64,000 nt of DNA. Source: Parus major (taxonomy: Eukaryota; Chordata; Aves; Passeriformes; Paridae). The stretch covers positions 46,062,485-46,126,484 of the forward strand of contig NC_031799.1 of assembly GCF_001522545.3 (NCBI RefSeq), given 5' to 3'. A program made the position numbers and the translations under genes. The first letter of the stretch is position 1. The number at the start of each line of letters is the position of its first letter. Positions 49,654-63,479 of the stretch are shown here, one piece after another. A model generated the notes under the pieces. It was not told the DNA's origin. It saw nothing but the letters and a program-made list of their open reading frames with translations, and searched no databases.

Positions 49654-50655
49654 TTGAATTAATTAAGTAGCTTACAATAAGAACACTATTTCCTACTGTG
49701 GTGATTTTTAACCTCTGCCTATAATATGTATCAGAAAGATGTTCAAATTGCTAAAAATCTCTAAGTAATTTTCATATTTCAAGTCAGTTACAGCAATTTT
49801 AGATACACTATAGAAGATAAAGCTATATTACAAAAATACATAGTATTGTGTACAAAATGGGGGAGGTGCGTGTCTACTTTGTACTTTTTTTTGCATTGAA
49901 GTGTCGGAGTCATCATCAATCAGACTTTATTTACAGAGTACTTGGAGAGCAAGACAATTGGATTTGCCTGGACTTTGCTTTTTGCTGCATCTGTGAAAAT
50001 TGGATGTGCCTCAGCTTTGATTTTTATTTTGTATTACTTGTCAGTTTGTGAAGAAACATCTGTGTTAGCCTGCAGAAAGCCTAAACTCCAGATGCTCATT
50101 GTGTCTATGGTAAAAAAGCACATAAACATTTACAACTGAAGCACTCCTGTTTTAAGAAATATAATATTACTATTTCAGTAATTCTGCACTTTTTCCATTT
50201 ATTTATCGAAGAGATCAGAAAGTACTGCCTGCTGCTAAAATTTTAGCTTTCCTTCCTTTGTATTCAGTACTATCTAATTTTTACCAATGAATTATTAAAT
50301 CATTTACAGAAGTTATCTACCAAAAACTCCTGAGCTATGTTATCTTACATAGCTTCTATTTTATTCCTACCACCTATTCCACAAAAAGATTCCAGATGAA
50401 TTTATTTTCCAGCACTTAATTACCACCAGAGATCAGATGTTTGGCTGATTCATAGACAAACTTCAAGCCTTCCTCACAGCTGTGCTTTTTCAAGTAGGAA
50501 CTAGCTTCCTGATTTCACCTTCTTCCCTGTTGTGATCTGATTCTCTTTATGAGTAAGGGCTTCATCTCTCTTCATTCTTATATGACTGCAGGATTTTTCA
50601 CTGTAGGTAAGGCTGGGGTTTACTTTTTAATATATATAGATTTATATATCTATGT

Positions 50656-50683
50656 GTGTGTATATATACTTTTATATACACAC
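50656..50683. repeat. Perfect 11-bp hairpin
   Basis: GTGTGTATATA and TATATACACAC are separated by TACTTT. It is simple-sequence derived and lies within a TATATA-rich context. Confidence 0.7.
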
Positions 50684-53600
50684 CGAGAAATTTTTATAAG
50701 AATATATTGCTGATTTGAGTTCTCTATAGATTTTTTTTTTTAATTAGCTTGCTTTTCCTTTTAAGGTGGTGCGGTAAAAATGATAACAATCCTTATAAGT
50801 AAAAGTGGCAATATTTTTTCAAAGAATTCATTTTAGTAAAAGGCACTGTTATCCTTTGCATAGTAACTCTTGAAAGAGCTGACAAGATAAAATTTTATAA
50901 TAAGCATATAAAAAACTGCAGTTTTTCAACTGTTTCCACTTTTTTCCCAGTTTTTCATATTCTTTCAAAGCTGACATTTTGTTGTTGTTAGGAAAGTAAG
51001 TAAGCACTGTGTTCTCTCCAAAGAAAATCAGGGGTAAAATGGCTTTTGAAGAGATTGCTGCCTGCATTGAAGAGTTGTGTAATGTGTCCTCTGATCAGAC
51101 ACCCTGATTGTTTATTCTTCAATAATGAGCTTTCAAAGTGAGAATCTGCAAAGGGTAATTTGATAATTCAAAAAAATATAGTGCTTCTACTAAACTTGTA
51201 TGCACAGTTAGGCAGAAAAGCAACATGTAAACTATGGAGAATACAGTGAAACTCATAGCAGCATACGTTTATTCCATCCTACAGGACAAAAAGGGATTGC
51301 ATGCCTAAACCTCACAGGGTAATCTCTAAACTTCGCTGCTCAAATGGCTATCTTTATACATTACTTGCTTTTATCTTATTGCTGTCGCTCAGAGGTTTCT
51401 CTCCGACCTATCAGACATTCAATACTATTCCTAACAAGCTTATACAGGATCCCCGACAGTACCGTGCAGATATAATTTTTTTTTTTAAAATCACTTTACA
51501 GGTGGTTTGTTGGTTGGGGTTTGGATTTTTGGTGTTGGTTTGTTGTTTTTTTTAAACTGCAACAGACTTTTGAGACTTCAGCAGAGCCGTGAGTTAATTG
51601 CAGTTATTATTGTTGATAAGTGAAATAGAGCATAGTTGGAACATCTCAGTCTTCCGTGGGCGGCATAAATGGCTTTTGGTCTGGTGATTTTCATATCCAG
51701 AACTCACTTTAAATAAGGGGTGGAGTGCTTTATGGCAGCTTTGCATTTGTTGTAACAAGAAAAAGACACAAAGCTCCCTCTTCAACACACAGGATCAGCC
51801 ATTTAAACACTAATGCTTTTCTTCCTTCATTCAAAGCATTTTTTCCTTGCATTTTTAAAGTACAAAATAAAGTAAATGAAGAACGATTGTGTGTCCGCTT
51901 CCCAAGGAGTCTCAGAGCTTCTTCCTTGAAGAGGTAGCTTAAGCTAGACAAATCAAAACAAAAGTTTCACAGTCTTATTCTGAATATAAAAATGTCTGGT
52001 ATCCTCAGAGACTTACGTTTTTCACTTTATTCAAACCAACAACTGCCAAAACTCTGTGGGTTTTCTGTTGGCTGTAAATTAATTGGTCCTGCTCTTCATT
52101 TGGCAAATGATTAGTTGACACATCTCCAAATTACATAGATATCCCTGACTCCTGCAGTCTTCCTCTTGTGCTCAACAGTCCTTCCCTGGAACACACCCAG
52201 CATCTCTCCCCCTTTTCTGTCCCTTCACCTCTGTTCCCTCCCACCCAACCCTTTACAGGTGTTCTGTGTCACTGTCCCTTGCTGCAAGCATCATCTCTTC
52301 ACACTGTCATGAGCTGCCTTCCTTGCTCCTTTCAAAATTAAGGCCAAAATGATCTTCCTTCTGCTGTCCATGGAGATTAGCTTTGAGAATGCCAAAGTTT
52401 TAGCCAGGAGAATTGTGGGAATGGTGTTTTTTATGGCCCTCATCTGAAACAATGTTCATCAAGGGTTTCAGAATTTCAGTACAAATGTTCAGAAAGTAAT
52501 CAGAAAGTTGGATTTCAGGGACACATCTTATGGTAGCATTTTGCCCTTCCTACTTTTTTATAGAAACAATTTTCCACCAGTAGGGTGTTTTCCATAACCA
52601 GATAAATTAAATCTTTATGACACAATGGCATGTTTTCTTTCATCCTTGTTGCTTACTGGGTAACTCAGATGAGCTTCCCTTGGTAATATTTCTGATACCT
52701 TTTCTCCTCTTCCACTGCTTAAAAAAATACATGTCTATTGATAGGCATCAGTCAAAAAAATTACTTTCTCCAACCTAAAATGGTAACAGTTTAATGGACA
52801 TCTGTGGATATGTACTCCTAGATGTGAAATCCAAATGTTAAATGAATGTATTAACAATGTTTATAGTTTTATTACCCTGTAATTATATCATACCTCCTGA
52901 TTGTTTTTCTTTTCATCCCTGTCTATAAAAGGTAGTTGCCTGAACCTGTTGTGAATGTCTGCACTTCTAGTGTTAGTCCTAGTGATGTTTTGCCAGGTTC
53001 ACTGGAAGAAAAGGCAGTTGTAGGCATGGAATTGTTATACAGTGAGGATCTATCAGATGGTGAACTAGACAGCTGGAGACTTGATCTGGCCCTGTAGCTA
53101 TGTTTGGCATCCTTTCTGCCAAAAGGCTATGTGGAAGAGGTCATTAAATGTAGTCTTTAAGAGTGGTGGCTGGGAAGTTAGAGCAAGGCTAAGCTGTGTG
53201 GTATCAGGTAATTAACAGATGGCAATAGCACAGGGAGTTGGGAATTGTCAGGGTCTTCTCAAATGCAGAGTCATCTGAGCACACGGTTGACTGACTTTAT
53301 GCTGTTGTTCTCTTTCTGCTAGATTCCAGGAAAAACATCCTTTGCATATATCTATATTTTTTCATCTTCTTAATCAAAATAACTCTGCAGAAGTCAACAT
53401 ATTGGCTAATCACTGAAGCCTGAGATGAAACATTATCATTGTTCGATTGTAGCAAGGGAGTCCTTCTGATGTCTTTGTGACAACCGAGACTGGGCTTGGC
53501 TTTGTTCACACCTGTGGTGCAATTGCTATTTCACTATAAAACTCTGCTTTCATGACAAGGAAGATATTTTGTACTAATTATTCCTTATTTGGTTAAAATG

Positions 53601-54539
53601 CCAACAAGTATTTCACTTTTATTTTCTGACTGCAATTAAATATTTATAAATATTAAAATATAGGTTATTCACTAATTATATTGGATGAGTGTCTGAGTTC
53701 TTACTGTTGATTTTGGACAGCAGTTTCTGAAATGAATGTTGAGAAGAGCTTCATGGAAAACAATCCCATTATCCACATAATTTCACAGAGGCAAGGAAGC
53801 ATTTTGCCATTGCTACCTCTATCTGCTTCAGCTGCCTGTGGGATGGAAAATGGGAGTGGTTTGGCACCCAATCTATGGTAATTTTTAGGAGTACAAAGCA
53901 GTGTTTTCTCCTGAAAATAAATGCAGGATAGTTGGGCCAATGAAATAACAGAGATGTTCCAAGCTGCAAGACATTTAATGATTATTTGTAAGCAACATTT
54001 TGTTTTTGTATTCCACCTGATGGTCTTGGAAATGTTTATGGGTAAGTTTAATAACTCCTCCTATATAGTTTATAGAAGATTTGCAAAACATTGTCCCATC
54101 AGATACACTTGCCTTCAGTGAGGACAACTGCCTTCAAGAGGGTCATCTAATAGAGCTAGAAGATAAATCTCTGAGTTCTGGTTAAATTAGTATGACAGTC
54201 CTGAAGTTGGAGGATACTTGGCTTTCTAGATTTAATATGATATTAGAGATTCAGTAGTGGGAGCTACAGAGAAACATATAAACAAATAAAATTCCTCCTC
54301 TTCAGCTTCAGTTCACTTAAGGATGTTTTCAACACCTTGGTTAAATTTTTCTACTAGTGTTCCTGAAACCACCTCATCATCAGCTGATTTCCATTTTAAG
54401 GGAGTCTATGGCTGAATTTAGTAGAAGATCCTGACTTACTGGAGAACTGGAGAGAGTTTTAGCTAATAACTGGTCATCTGATATATTCCCATAAACCAGA
54501 ATTGGTGTTGCTTAACTGAAGGACCTCCAGCTCAAGCTG

Positions 54540-55580
54540 TCTGTCAGTTTTGGCTTATTGTATGAGAGAAGTCATCTGCACACTTCTGGAGACCGAACTG
54601 TCACCTGAATTCTTACAGCCAATCTGTGCTCTTTTCCTGATGCCTTTCAGGGATTGCCTGCCTGAAATTCAGGAATGGCAGAAATCAAATGTTGAGCACT
54701 GGACAAAACTGTTGAGTAACTTGACCATAGGTGTAGAGCGGTGGTTTGGAAGGATCAGTAAGTTGGTGAATAAAATGCTTCAGGGGAGGGAGGCCACATT
54801 TCCTCCTTTTCTTTTACCCCATGTTCCCCTGACAGTCCATTAGAGTCTCTCTAGCTAGGACAAGATGCAGAGAAATATCAAGATGTGTGCAAGATTTGTT
54901 GCTACAAAAGACAGAAGACTCAGCTCTGCCCTTCACACAAGTGGCAGAGCTGCACAAATCTTAAAGGTGCAATTTCCATTGCTACCTGTGGGAATTTTAC
55001 CATTCATTTACCAGGGAAGAGAGCAGGTCTGGGCCCAGCATATGAGATTGTCTGTGTTGGTTCTGTTGACATTGAAGTTCCTAAAGAGAGATAACCATTA
55101 TGATGGCCAACTGATACTTAACAGAGTTCTGTCTGGGCTTGCCTGGATGAGTGATTCACTTGAAATGCTTTTTGCTTTGAGTCAATTGTACGGCTTTTGG
55201 CACAGAAATTTTTATCAGAGAGATAAATTTGCTGATTTTGAGATCTTTTGAACATGCAAGTAATGCATAAATTTTTGGGGTCACAAACATAATCTTGGTG
55301 TGATGGGGAAAATTTTGCACTGTCATCTTAGAGGTGTAATGAACTTGAAACCAAGCATGGTAACTTTAAATGGTGCAGCTCAGGGTTGAGGTTCAGGAGC
55401 TGCTGTTGCTGCCTTGGCACCTCTATTCTTCCTCTGACAGCGCTCCAGTCATTATTGTGGAATTTCCTCTTTCCTCTCCTATAAATGTAGTTCTTGGCCT
55501 CAGATCCATCTACATATTTTGCATGGGAGTTACTGTGTTTGTTCCTATTGGACTATTCATGTATACTTAAAGAAACACAT
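54540..55580 (+). pseudogene. Cluster of degenerate plus-strand open frames
   Basis: Within about 1 kb the plus strand carries a 97-codon frame (54550-54843), a 128-codon frame (54865-55251), an overlapping 69-codon frame (54885-55094) and a 66-codon frame (55370-55570), in different phases. Amino-acid composition looks protein-like rather than low-complexity. A fossil coding sequence broken by frameshifts, such as an old retroelement or processed pseudogene, would look like this. I cannot assign a family, and there are no LTRs, poly(A) tail or target-site duplication. Chance is a real alternative. Confidence 0.22.
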
Positions 55581-55782
55581 GTGGTAGAGGCTTTGAGTCC
55601 CCAAAATCCCCTTAAAAGGATGGCTACATTACCAATCAGAACAACATGAGAGCTGCCAAACTGTGTGGCTGATGTACCACTATTTAGATTTTCAAAGCAC
55701 TGCATTTGGAGAGGTTTCTTCCTGGAAAATGAAGTAGAAAAAAAGAGAATAATGTGGGCAGACTTCACTCCACAACTGGGAT

Positions 55783-55818
55783 TTGGTTGATTCTTTGATT
55801 TTGGTTGATTCTTTGATG
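55783..55818. repeat. 18-bp tandem duplication
   Basis: Two adjacent copies of TTGGTTGATTCTTTGATK that differ only at the last base. Confidence 0.8.
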
Positions 55819-55980
55819 CACCTTCCAATTGCCATGTTAAATACCATTTATGCTGGGCACTAATATGAGAGATCTCCTATTTATTCCTTTATTGTTTTAA
55901 GGTTTGGAATGATTGTTCAATTAGTACCTTGGTTTGCAGGACTGTAGTCATAAAATAGCTATTGTCAGATTTAACTTATT

Positions 55981-56032
55981 AAGGACAAGAAATGGATGTG
56001 TTAATTAAGGACAAGAAATGGATGTGTTAATT
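55981..56032. repeat. 26-bp exact tandem duplication
   Basis: Two identical adjacent 26-bp units starting AAGGACAAGAAATGG and ending GTTAATT. Their exact identity implies a recent duplication or an assembly artefact. Confidence 0.92.
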
Positions 56033-59000
56033 AAATATGAACGTATGTAAAAATCACAATTCTGATCTTTTCTTTTTCCCGAAACCCAACCCCCAACTTC
56101 ATACACATTTATGTATAACAATGAATGGATGAATTAACATGAATAAAATACATATTTATATGCTCATTTAATATAATTTTATTGCAATCCAATTTTTAAA
56201 AATAATGTCAGCTGCATCCCAGTTTCTCCATTTTAAAAATCTTATATAGCATCTTGTAGTACAACCCCCTTGTCAGTGTAAAAAGCAATAAAGAATCTGC
56301 CTTTCAACTCTTATATTTGGAATGTGATTCTAGATCCTGAACTTTGAATTTATTTGCTCATGAGATTTTATTCATGTAAAAGTGTCACTTGAAACTATTA
56401 CATGTTTAGGTAGCTAAGGGTTGTCCACGATCAAATTTTCAGGACTGACATTTTACTATATACCATGCAAAAAGCAAAAACGTGTTTGAGACCAATTTGC
56501 CCTATAGAGAATGACTGGTTAAAATCACATCTCCATAAATGAGGAGGTGCCTCCATAATCATTAACAAGTTTCTTTAAACAAGCATTTGGGGAGAGGTTG
56601 AGGAGGGAATAACTACTAAACAAAACTCATCATTAATATTTATTGGGAAATTATTATATACAGCTTAATTTTTGTTGTTTTAACCTTTAGGCTGGAATAC
56701 TCAGAATGGAAAAACTTTAGAAACGTTTATTTTTTTACTTTCTTTGAATTAGTTTCACTGGTTTGATAAAACTGAGACTGTGATCAAGAAACATGTCTCA
56801 CTATTAGATGTTAAAATACACAAGCACACTTCTTTCATGCATTCAGATCTTGAGCCAAAATTAACTGAAGCCTACGTCAAGATTCACATTTTCTTGACTG
56901 GATTTTTCTCAGATTTATCAGTGGAGAACATTTTTAGAAGTCTAGCAAATTATGCAAATGGAGCCCAAGCTGTGTTGCTGTAACTGCAGTGGTCCTTACT
57001 GTGTCCCCAGAATCTCCTCAAACAAAAAGGTTTAAGATGCAGTGACAGAAACATAAAGCTGGAAGTCTCTACAAAAGACTATGCTTCTGTAAGTTTCTGT
57101 TAAAAGCCTCCATGGCAACTGATCATACACTGCTTTGGAAAACTTATTTGACTGATTTCATACAGTTGTTTTTTTTTGCTGTTAATTAAGTCAATCTCTT
57201 CTTTCTGCATGGAGAGCGATTGATCACTTCATTAAACACTTCTTTATATATTCTCCCATCTCTGTACTTTTATATCCAAGTTAAACATATCCACTCATCT
57301 CACTTTTTCTATACAGCTTGTTTTCCCAGTCTAGATGTTACCATTCGTATTTTTGGAGTACAGTGCAATTAATCTCTCCTTCAAAGTCAGATCCAAGAAA
57401 GAATACAGCAGTAAATCTGTAATGAATATTAGAATAATTAACTTCCAAGTCTGCTATACACCACTCCTCTGAATAATATCCCAGGACAGGTTCCTTCTTC
57501 TCATTCTTTCTAAGGATTCTGTGCTGTGCTCCATCTCATTTTATTTCTGCCACATTTTTCTGAGCAAATGCTTATTACATTAATTCGTCAGTTTCAACTA
57601 AATTTGACTGAAGAATGCATGAGTATCCATAATTCTTAAGAATTTTGTGAAAATCTGTGTCTAGACAAGTAACAGAGAGGGCAGCTACCCTCCTGCTGAC
57701 AGGACAAACACCTGACAGGCTAGGTGGTTAGCATGTATGCCCTGTCCACTCTGTTATTGCAATCCACATCCAGCTTCCTCTTCCTCTAGCATGTGAGACA
57801 AAAAGGGTTCAGAAAGAGAGGGATTTGATGACCATGAGAGTATATTGCAAAAATTTTTGGGTGAAGTTGATATTTAGGAAGAAATAGCTGCAGGTTTTGA
57901 TTTGGAAGAGGCTAAATACAAGTTAATATTTCATTCATTTCATTCCACCACTGACAGCAATTTAGAGGGGATTTTTTTGTTTGTTTTATTTCATGTTTGA
58001 ATTTGGTCATTTGTTTGCATGTTGTTCAAAGCTTTTACCTGCTTGCTAGTTTTCAGATTGCTGTACACTGTAATCGTTATATGATTTCCTTATGCTCCTG
58101 GACACCTGGTGTTTTATGCCTTCTTCCCAGGTGCAGTTTGCATTTTGAAGTATATACTCTCAAAAAAAAAAAAAATTAAAAAATTGGGGGGATTTCACTG
58201 AAATGCAGCATTTATATGCACTTGATGGGAAGTTTCAGTTGTTGTACATTATAGGACAGAAAATAAAAATGTTGCAAAAATCATCTTCCTATACCCTCAC
58301 TTTTTTTCAGAGGAAATCTGGATGTCTTTACAGCAGCCGGGGTTCACTTTGCTCATGCTTTTATAAAGTTTGTACTGAAATATTTAACTTACAGCATTGC
58401 TTGCTTATCCCAAAAGTTGTGCATACTGCATGAAAACCCCTCTGAAATATGAATATGTTAGATCAATCTGCTGAGGATTCTGTTGCCTTGAGGGGTGGAA
58501 CCAACTGAGCAGAGAGGGAGACTGACAATATTCTCACTACTTTACAATGATTCCCTTTAATTCTGAGGTTACCCGTGCACTTGGAAGTGCCAGCAAAGAG
58601 TTTCACTTTGCTGTCTGCAAAGGACAAGTTTTTTTTGGATAGAGAATCCCAGCCTGCAAACATCAGTATTTCCAAAAGGGATGGGATAATTCAAGTGTTA
58701 ACAGCAAAATAGATTATAAGGTCAACAGTTGCAATAATAGCACAGCTTAGATGTTTTGCCTTGACATAAATTAACTGCTGGTTCAGGTTACTTACATTCT
58801 GCTTCAGTTTCCACTCTTACCAGTCTGATGCTGTACTCATAATTCAGACAAACTAGAATACAATAAATGACAAAAATGGACTAATTCCAACTGTAAATAT
58901 TAACATGTGCAAATGCTATATACAGCTGCAATATCTGCATTTACACTGCTTATGCGTTATGCCTGAGTAAACAAAAGGTGCACAGGCATTCTATTCATGG

Positions 59001-60564
59001 CTTAATTTTGGAATGATAAGAAAACATTAATTTGAGTTTTGCTGATTTTTATTGTAGAAAATTAAAGCATTTCCCTAGATATTGGCAGGCTAGACACCAG
59101 TTCAAGAGCAAAAGAATAATTTTTTATTTGTATGACTTGAAATGATCTACTTTATTATATTAGGTGCTCAGTGTGGTGCAAAAGCTGTTGCACTTTTTAC
59201 ATTCTTAATGTCAAAGATTAATTTGAAGCATGTTACATTGTTAGAGGTGAAGCTCTTGCTGTTTTTAAAAGAGCAAGCATTAGTCTGGAAAAATAACTTT
59301 GAAATTAGGCATCATTGCATGTCATGTGTACCTTGAGAACAAAACTGGGAGGATGTAAATGGCCAAAGATGTCCATCACTGAAAACAAGGTCTTCTACAT
59401 GTGCAGTGTCACAAAAATTCACAGGACTCTCACTTTACTTGTTAATTATGTTGGATAGAAGAACAGCAAAAATATGTGATCATTTAAGGCTCATGTAATT
59501 CATCAAAAATCAAAACAGATAGTAATGTTTAGTAGGCAGAGTGGGTATGCTGACCCTTGCTCCCAGGTCAAATCTCCCCTTAAACAGGGAGTCACAAGGA
59601 TGAGAATGTTATATCTCCTTTATCTAAGCATACATGCATGCACATATATGTATATAAGTGTATGGCTATTTCTATCTAGGTACCAATTTAAACGAAAGCA
59701 CTAAAACCATATTTATGGTAAAAGGCCTCTTTATAAGCTATTATATCATCATTTTTGTAAATGAGGAAAGGAGGGGAAGCCAGTATGTTTCTGTGCTTCT
59801 CTGTATGCACCAAACACAGAAATATGAATATGAAAGTGTTTCATACATAAAATAAAAAAAAAGTAAAGGCTTGACTGTAAAGTTAAAAATCTGAAAGCAG
59901 ATGTGTCTTTTCCTTGAAGTGAGACTTTGTGGGCTGCAAAACCACTTTTTTGTTATTTTTGAGTCATCCCGTGTCGTAATGATGGCCATTCAGATTAGAT
60001 TCACATGTTATCTTTCCCCTTCGTTCTTGGGTCCTACACAGTGCTGAGAGGCACTTAGCAAAGAAAAAGGCAGCATATAAATCTTCAAAGAGATGGATAG
60101 AATCCAGAGCGGCAAAGGGAATCATAGCTCGAACAGAGCAATCCCCGGGCACAGTGTGGCTGTGTGGGACCCTCCTCACTGATGTCTGGTACTGCTGTTG
60201 TATACAGCTATTTGTGTTACTGCTCTGCATGTCTCAGAGACACCATGGGCTGTTGGGTTTGGACAAGTGGTATCCAAGATTGAATTACTCTTGCATGTCT
60301 TTGGAAGAGAGTTCTGTTCCCAGACACTTTCCTGATTCTGGTCCACATTTTGTGTCCCAAAGAGCTGTAGGATGGAGCCTGTGTTTTTTACATAATAGCT
60401 CGTGGTTTCTCTGAAGTGTCATAGCTCTTCCTCTTCTGTTTCTTCCACTTATGCCAATGCTCTTACAAACTTGATGTATTTGAAGCAGATTATTTTTCTT
60501 ATCCCAAATTCAGAACACTGGGTTCTGGAAGAAATTCATTTAGGTAGTATTTTTGTTGGGTTTC

Positions 60565-60590
60565 TAGTTAGTTAGTTAGTTAGTTAGTTA
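60565..60590. repeat. (TTAG)n simple repeat
   Basis: About six TTAG units. It is not a telomere repeat, which is TTAGGG in vertebrates. Confidence 0.9.
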
Positions 60591-63479
60591 TTGTTTTATT
60601 CCTTTTTCTGTATAGACCATTCAGAAAAAACACACAGCAATGCAGACTATTGAATGCTGTTACAGGGGAGGTCAAAGGCTTGGCAAAAAATAAATTTATC
60701 TTCTTCTTTCCTGACACACTTAGCATATTTTTAAATTTGCACTTTAAGTCTCCCTTATTTCTACATTTTCCGCTATCACTAATACCACATTTATTATTTT
60801 ACAGGCTCTGTTGTACTGAAAGAGTGTTTCTCTGTAGGTCTGATGAAAAATCCCTGGCTATTTTTTGGTTTGACAGATCTCCATAATTATCTGTAAGGCT
60901 ATGTAATACTGCAATTGAACTTCATATTCATGCTTTAATTTATAACATTTTAGGACATATTCCTTCGCACCTAACAAGTAGGCACACGGTAAACAAGGTA
61001 GTAATTTTATTTTTAAAAAAAAATCAAAAGAGGTATAATTGCAGTGCCTCCACCATCCCTTTACACTAAAAACAGGTTGTTTGGATGAGTAAGAATGACT
61101 CACAAGAGCATACTGATGCTTAAAAAACCTGACATTACATTTAACCTAATTTATAACAGACATTATTAACAGACATTTCAGAAATAATTTAGGTTGCTAT
61201 GGGATCCTTTATAAAAGCAGCCATGGTATGTAATGTCTGGGACTGTGTTACATAACTTGCTTAAGTCTTTTTCTTCCCTCCTGTTTATAAATTATTGGTG
61301 GGGTTAGATACAAAGGTTTCCACAAAATCTCTGGCCTTTTTTGGGGAGCTTGTTCATACCTTCTCAGTACTCTGTGTGTGTGAATTTACTGTGGCCTGTC
61401 CACGTAATCAAGTTTACATTGCCCACTCTGGCATCACCAGCTGCTTTCATTTTTTCAGTGAAATTCTGTGGAAGCTTGAAATAGGCTTTCTTTAGTAAAT
61501 AAATTTTATCATGTGTGGTTGTTCTCTCACATGGCTTTTGAAAATTTCTTTACAAGTGGATAGGTTTCTCTTTTCCAATTATTACATTTTTTATTAGGTG
61601 TTGAAATAGTTTTTATATAAGGAACATGGGTATATTGATTGTATTGTTACCATTATCTATTTTGGGACAGAAAAAAACCATCATGAAGTAAATTTTTAAA
61701 AATAAGATCGAAAAAATTGTGAACTACAAATTTGTATGTCTGCTTGGGGGAAAAAAAAGTATTTTTTTTTAGTCATTCTTAAAACCATAAATCAGGAGGA
61801 ACATTACAGAAAAGCTGAGTTTTGACATGTGAAGAGTGAGCCCCAGAAATCACACTTTTTTTTAGGCAATGTAAAGACTATAACTCTCTAATTTCTGAAG
61901 AAAAACACTCAGAGGATTGTACTTTATCCTTGAGTTTCCAACTAACACCCTGCCAGCCAAATCAACTGCAAGATTTTGAAAAACAATCAATAACATGACA
62001 TGAAAGCAGGTTATGTAAGTAGGAGTGCCTGCCTTTTAAGCAATGTTTATTAGTAAGTAGTTAGAGAAACAGGCAAGTATCAATTCTGTTTGAATTCAGA
62101 AGGGCTTATTTCTGATGTTAGTCAATACATAATAAGCTCAGGACCTTTGTAGCACAATGCTTTGATGCTGCACAAATCTGTTTTTGAAGCTGCTTCTACA
62201 AACTGTAATTAAAAATCAGAAAACAAACTTCCTTAGAGTTAGGTAAAATTTACTGTATATACTTACTCTAAAACAGCAACAAGTGCATTAGAATTCCATA
62301 ACTATAATGTTATTATGAAAATAAATAGATTTCTTATATTGTTACAGATTTTTGCTCTGGTTTCTGGAAAGAGCAATTTATAGTATTCATTTGCCCAGGC
62401 ATGCATCCAGAACGGTGATTTTCAACAAGCCAAATAATTCTGTCTTTTCCCTCCTGACTGAATATGTCTTGCCCTCACTAGGAAAACAACAAAAAAAAAT
62501 AATGTATTCTGAAATTTCATGCTGAGACTTTTTCAGGACAGAGACGACCGTCTTTGCAGATTTTCTGCAAACCTCAAAACCTGAAGAAAACAAAACATGT
62601 GCACTCAAACTTACAGAGCCATTAATGTTAAACATGACTCAAAAGAAAATAAAGATGTGGAGAACTGATTTAAAAAAAAAAAATCAGAATCAGCTAAAAA
62701 GAGCTTTTTGGGTTTATTCAGTGTGGTTCTACCAAACAGTGAATTCTGGAAAATTAAAAAATTGGTAGCTCTACTGTACAGTGGTGGTAACTTAGAGCAA
62801 GGAGATTTTTGTTTTTATATTACCCATTTCTTTATTAAACCTATCTGTCTTTATTAAACTCATCAAAGACATAGATATATTTATATTATCAATATTTTAT
62901 ATTTGATTTTTATACATTAATTTAATAAATCACAATAGCATTGGAGTTAAGACATCAAACACAAGTGAGCTGATTTAGGAATCTTAATTTTGGTAGTAGG
63001 GATAATTTGCACTGTCATACCTCAGTTCAGTAATGCATTTAAGCACACCTTTGCTCCAAGCTGAGCTGCCTGCAGCATTTGCCCATTAATTTGGCTCTGT
63101 AGCTTTTACTGTTCTTCCTTTAAAACCATTTGCAGCTGCTCATCACAAAGCATTGTGCTCTAATATGAACAAGAGACTCTTCCAGCTTTTTTAACCTCTT
63201 CTTGGGTGCACACTGCTAACAAGAATGAAATTTTCACTGAAGATGATTGGAGAAAAACTTTATAATCACTGTAGGTTTTAAAATACTCAATAGCCACTAG
63301 GTTCCCATGCAATGACAGACCTACTGGTAAAAATCCTACTAAAACCTATGCAATAGAAATCCAGAAAATTAAATCTAAAGCCATTAATTTATTGTCTAGT
63401 TCCCAAGGCACTCACAAGTTTTTTAAAACTGCTAGTTAAAAACACAAAATTATGGATTTTTGTCTTTTCTACATTTTTC

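Larger units (their letters stand above)
48780..54530. other. AT-rich spacer with simple repeats
   Basis: It contains a 3 x 11-bp tandem repeat (49621-49653), a perfect AT/GT hairpin (50656-50683) and a CpG-enriched patch at about 51260-51470. No gene can be supported. A 65-codon frame at 49942-50139 includes a hydrophobic stretch but has no other support. Confidence 0.45.

Noticed and set aside
60565..60590. Telomere-like TTAG repeat
   Set aside because: The unit is TTAG, not TTAGGG, and only about six copies are present.
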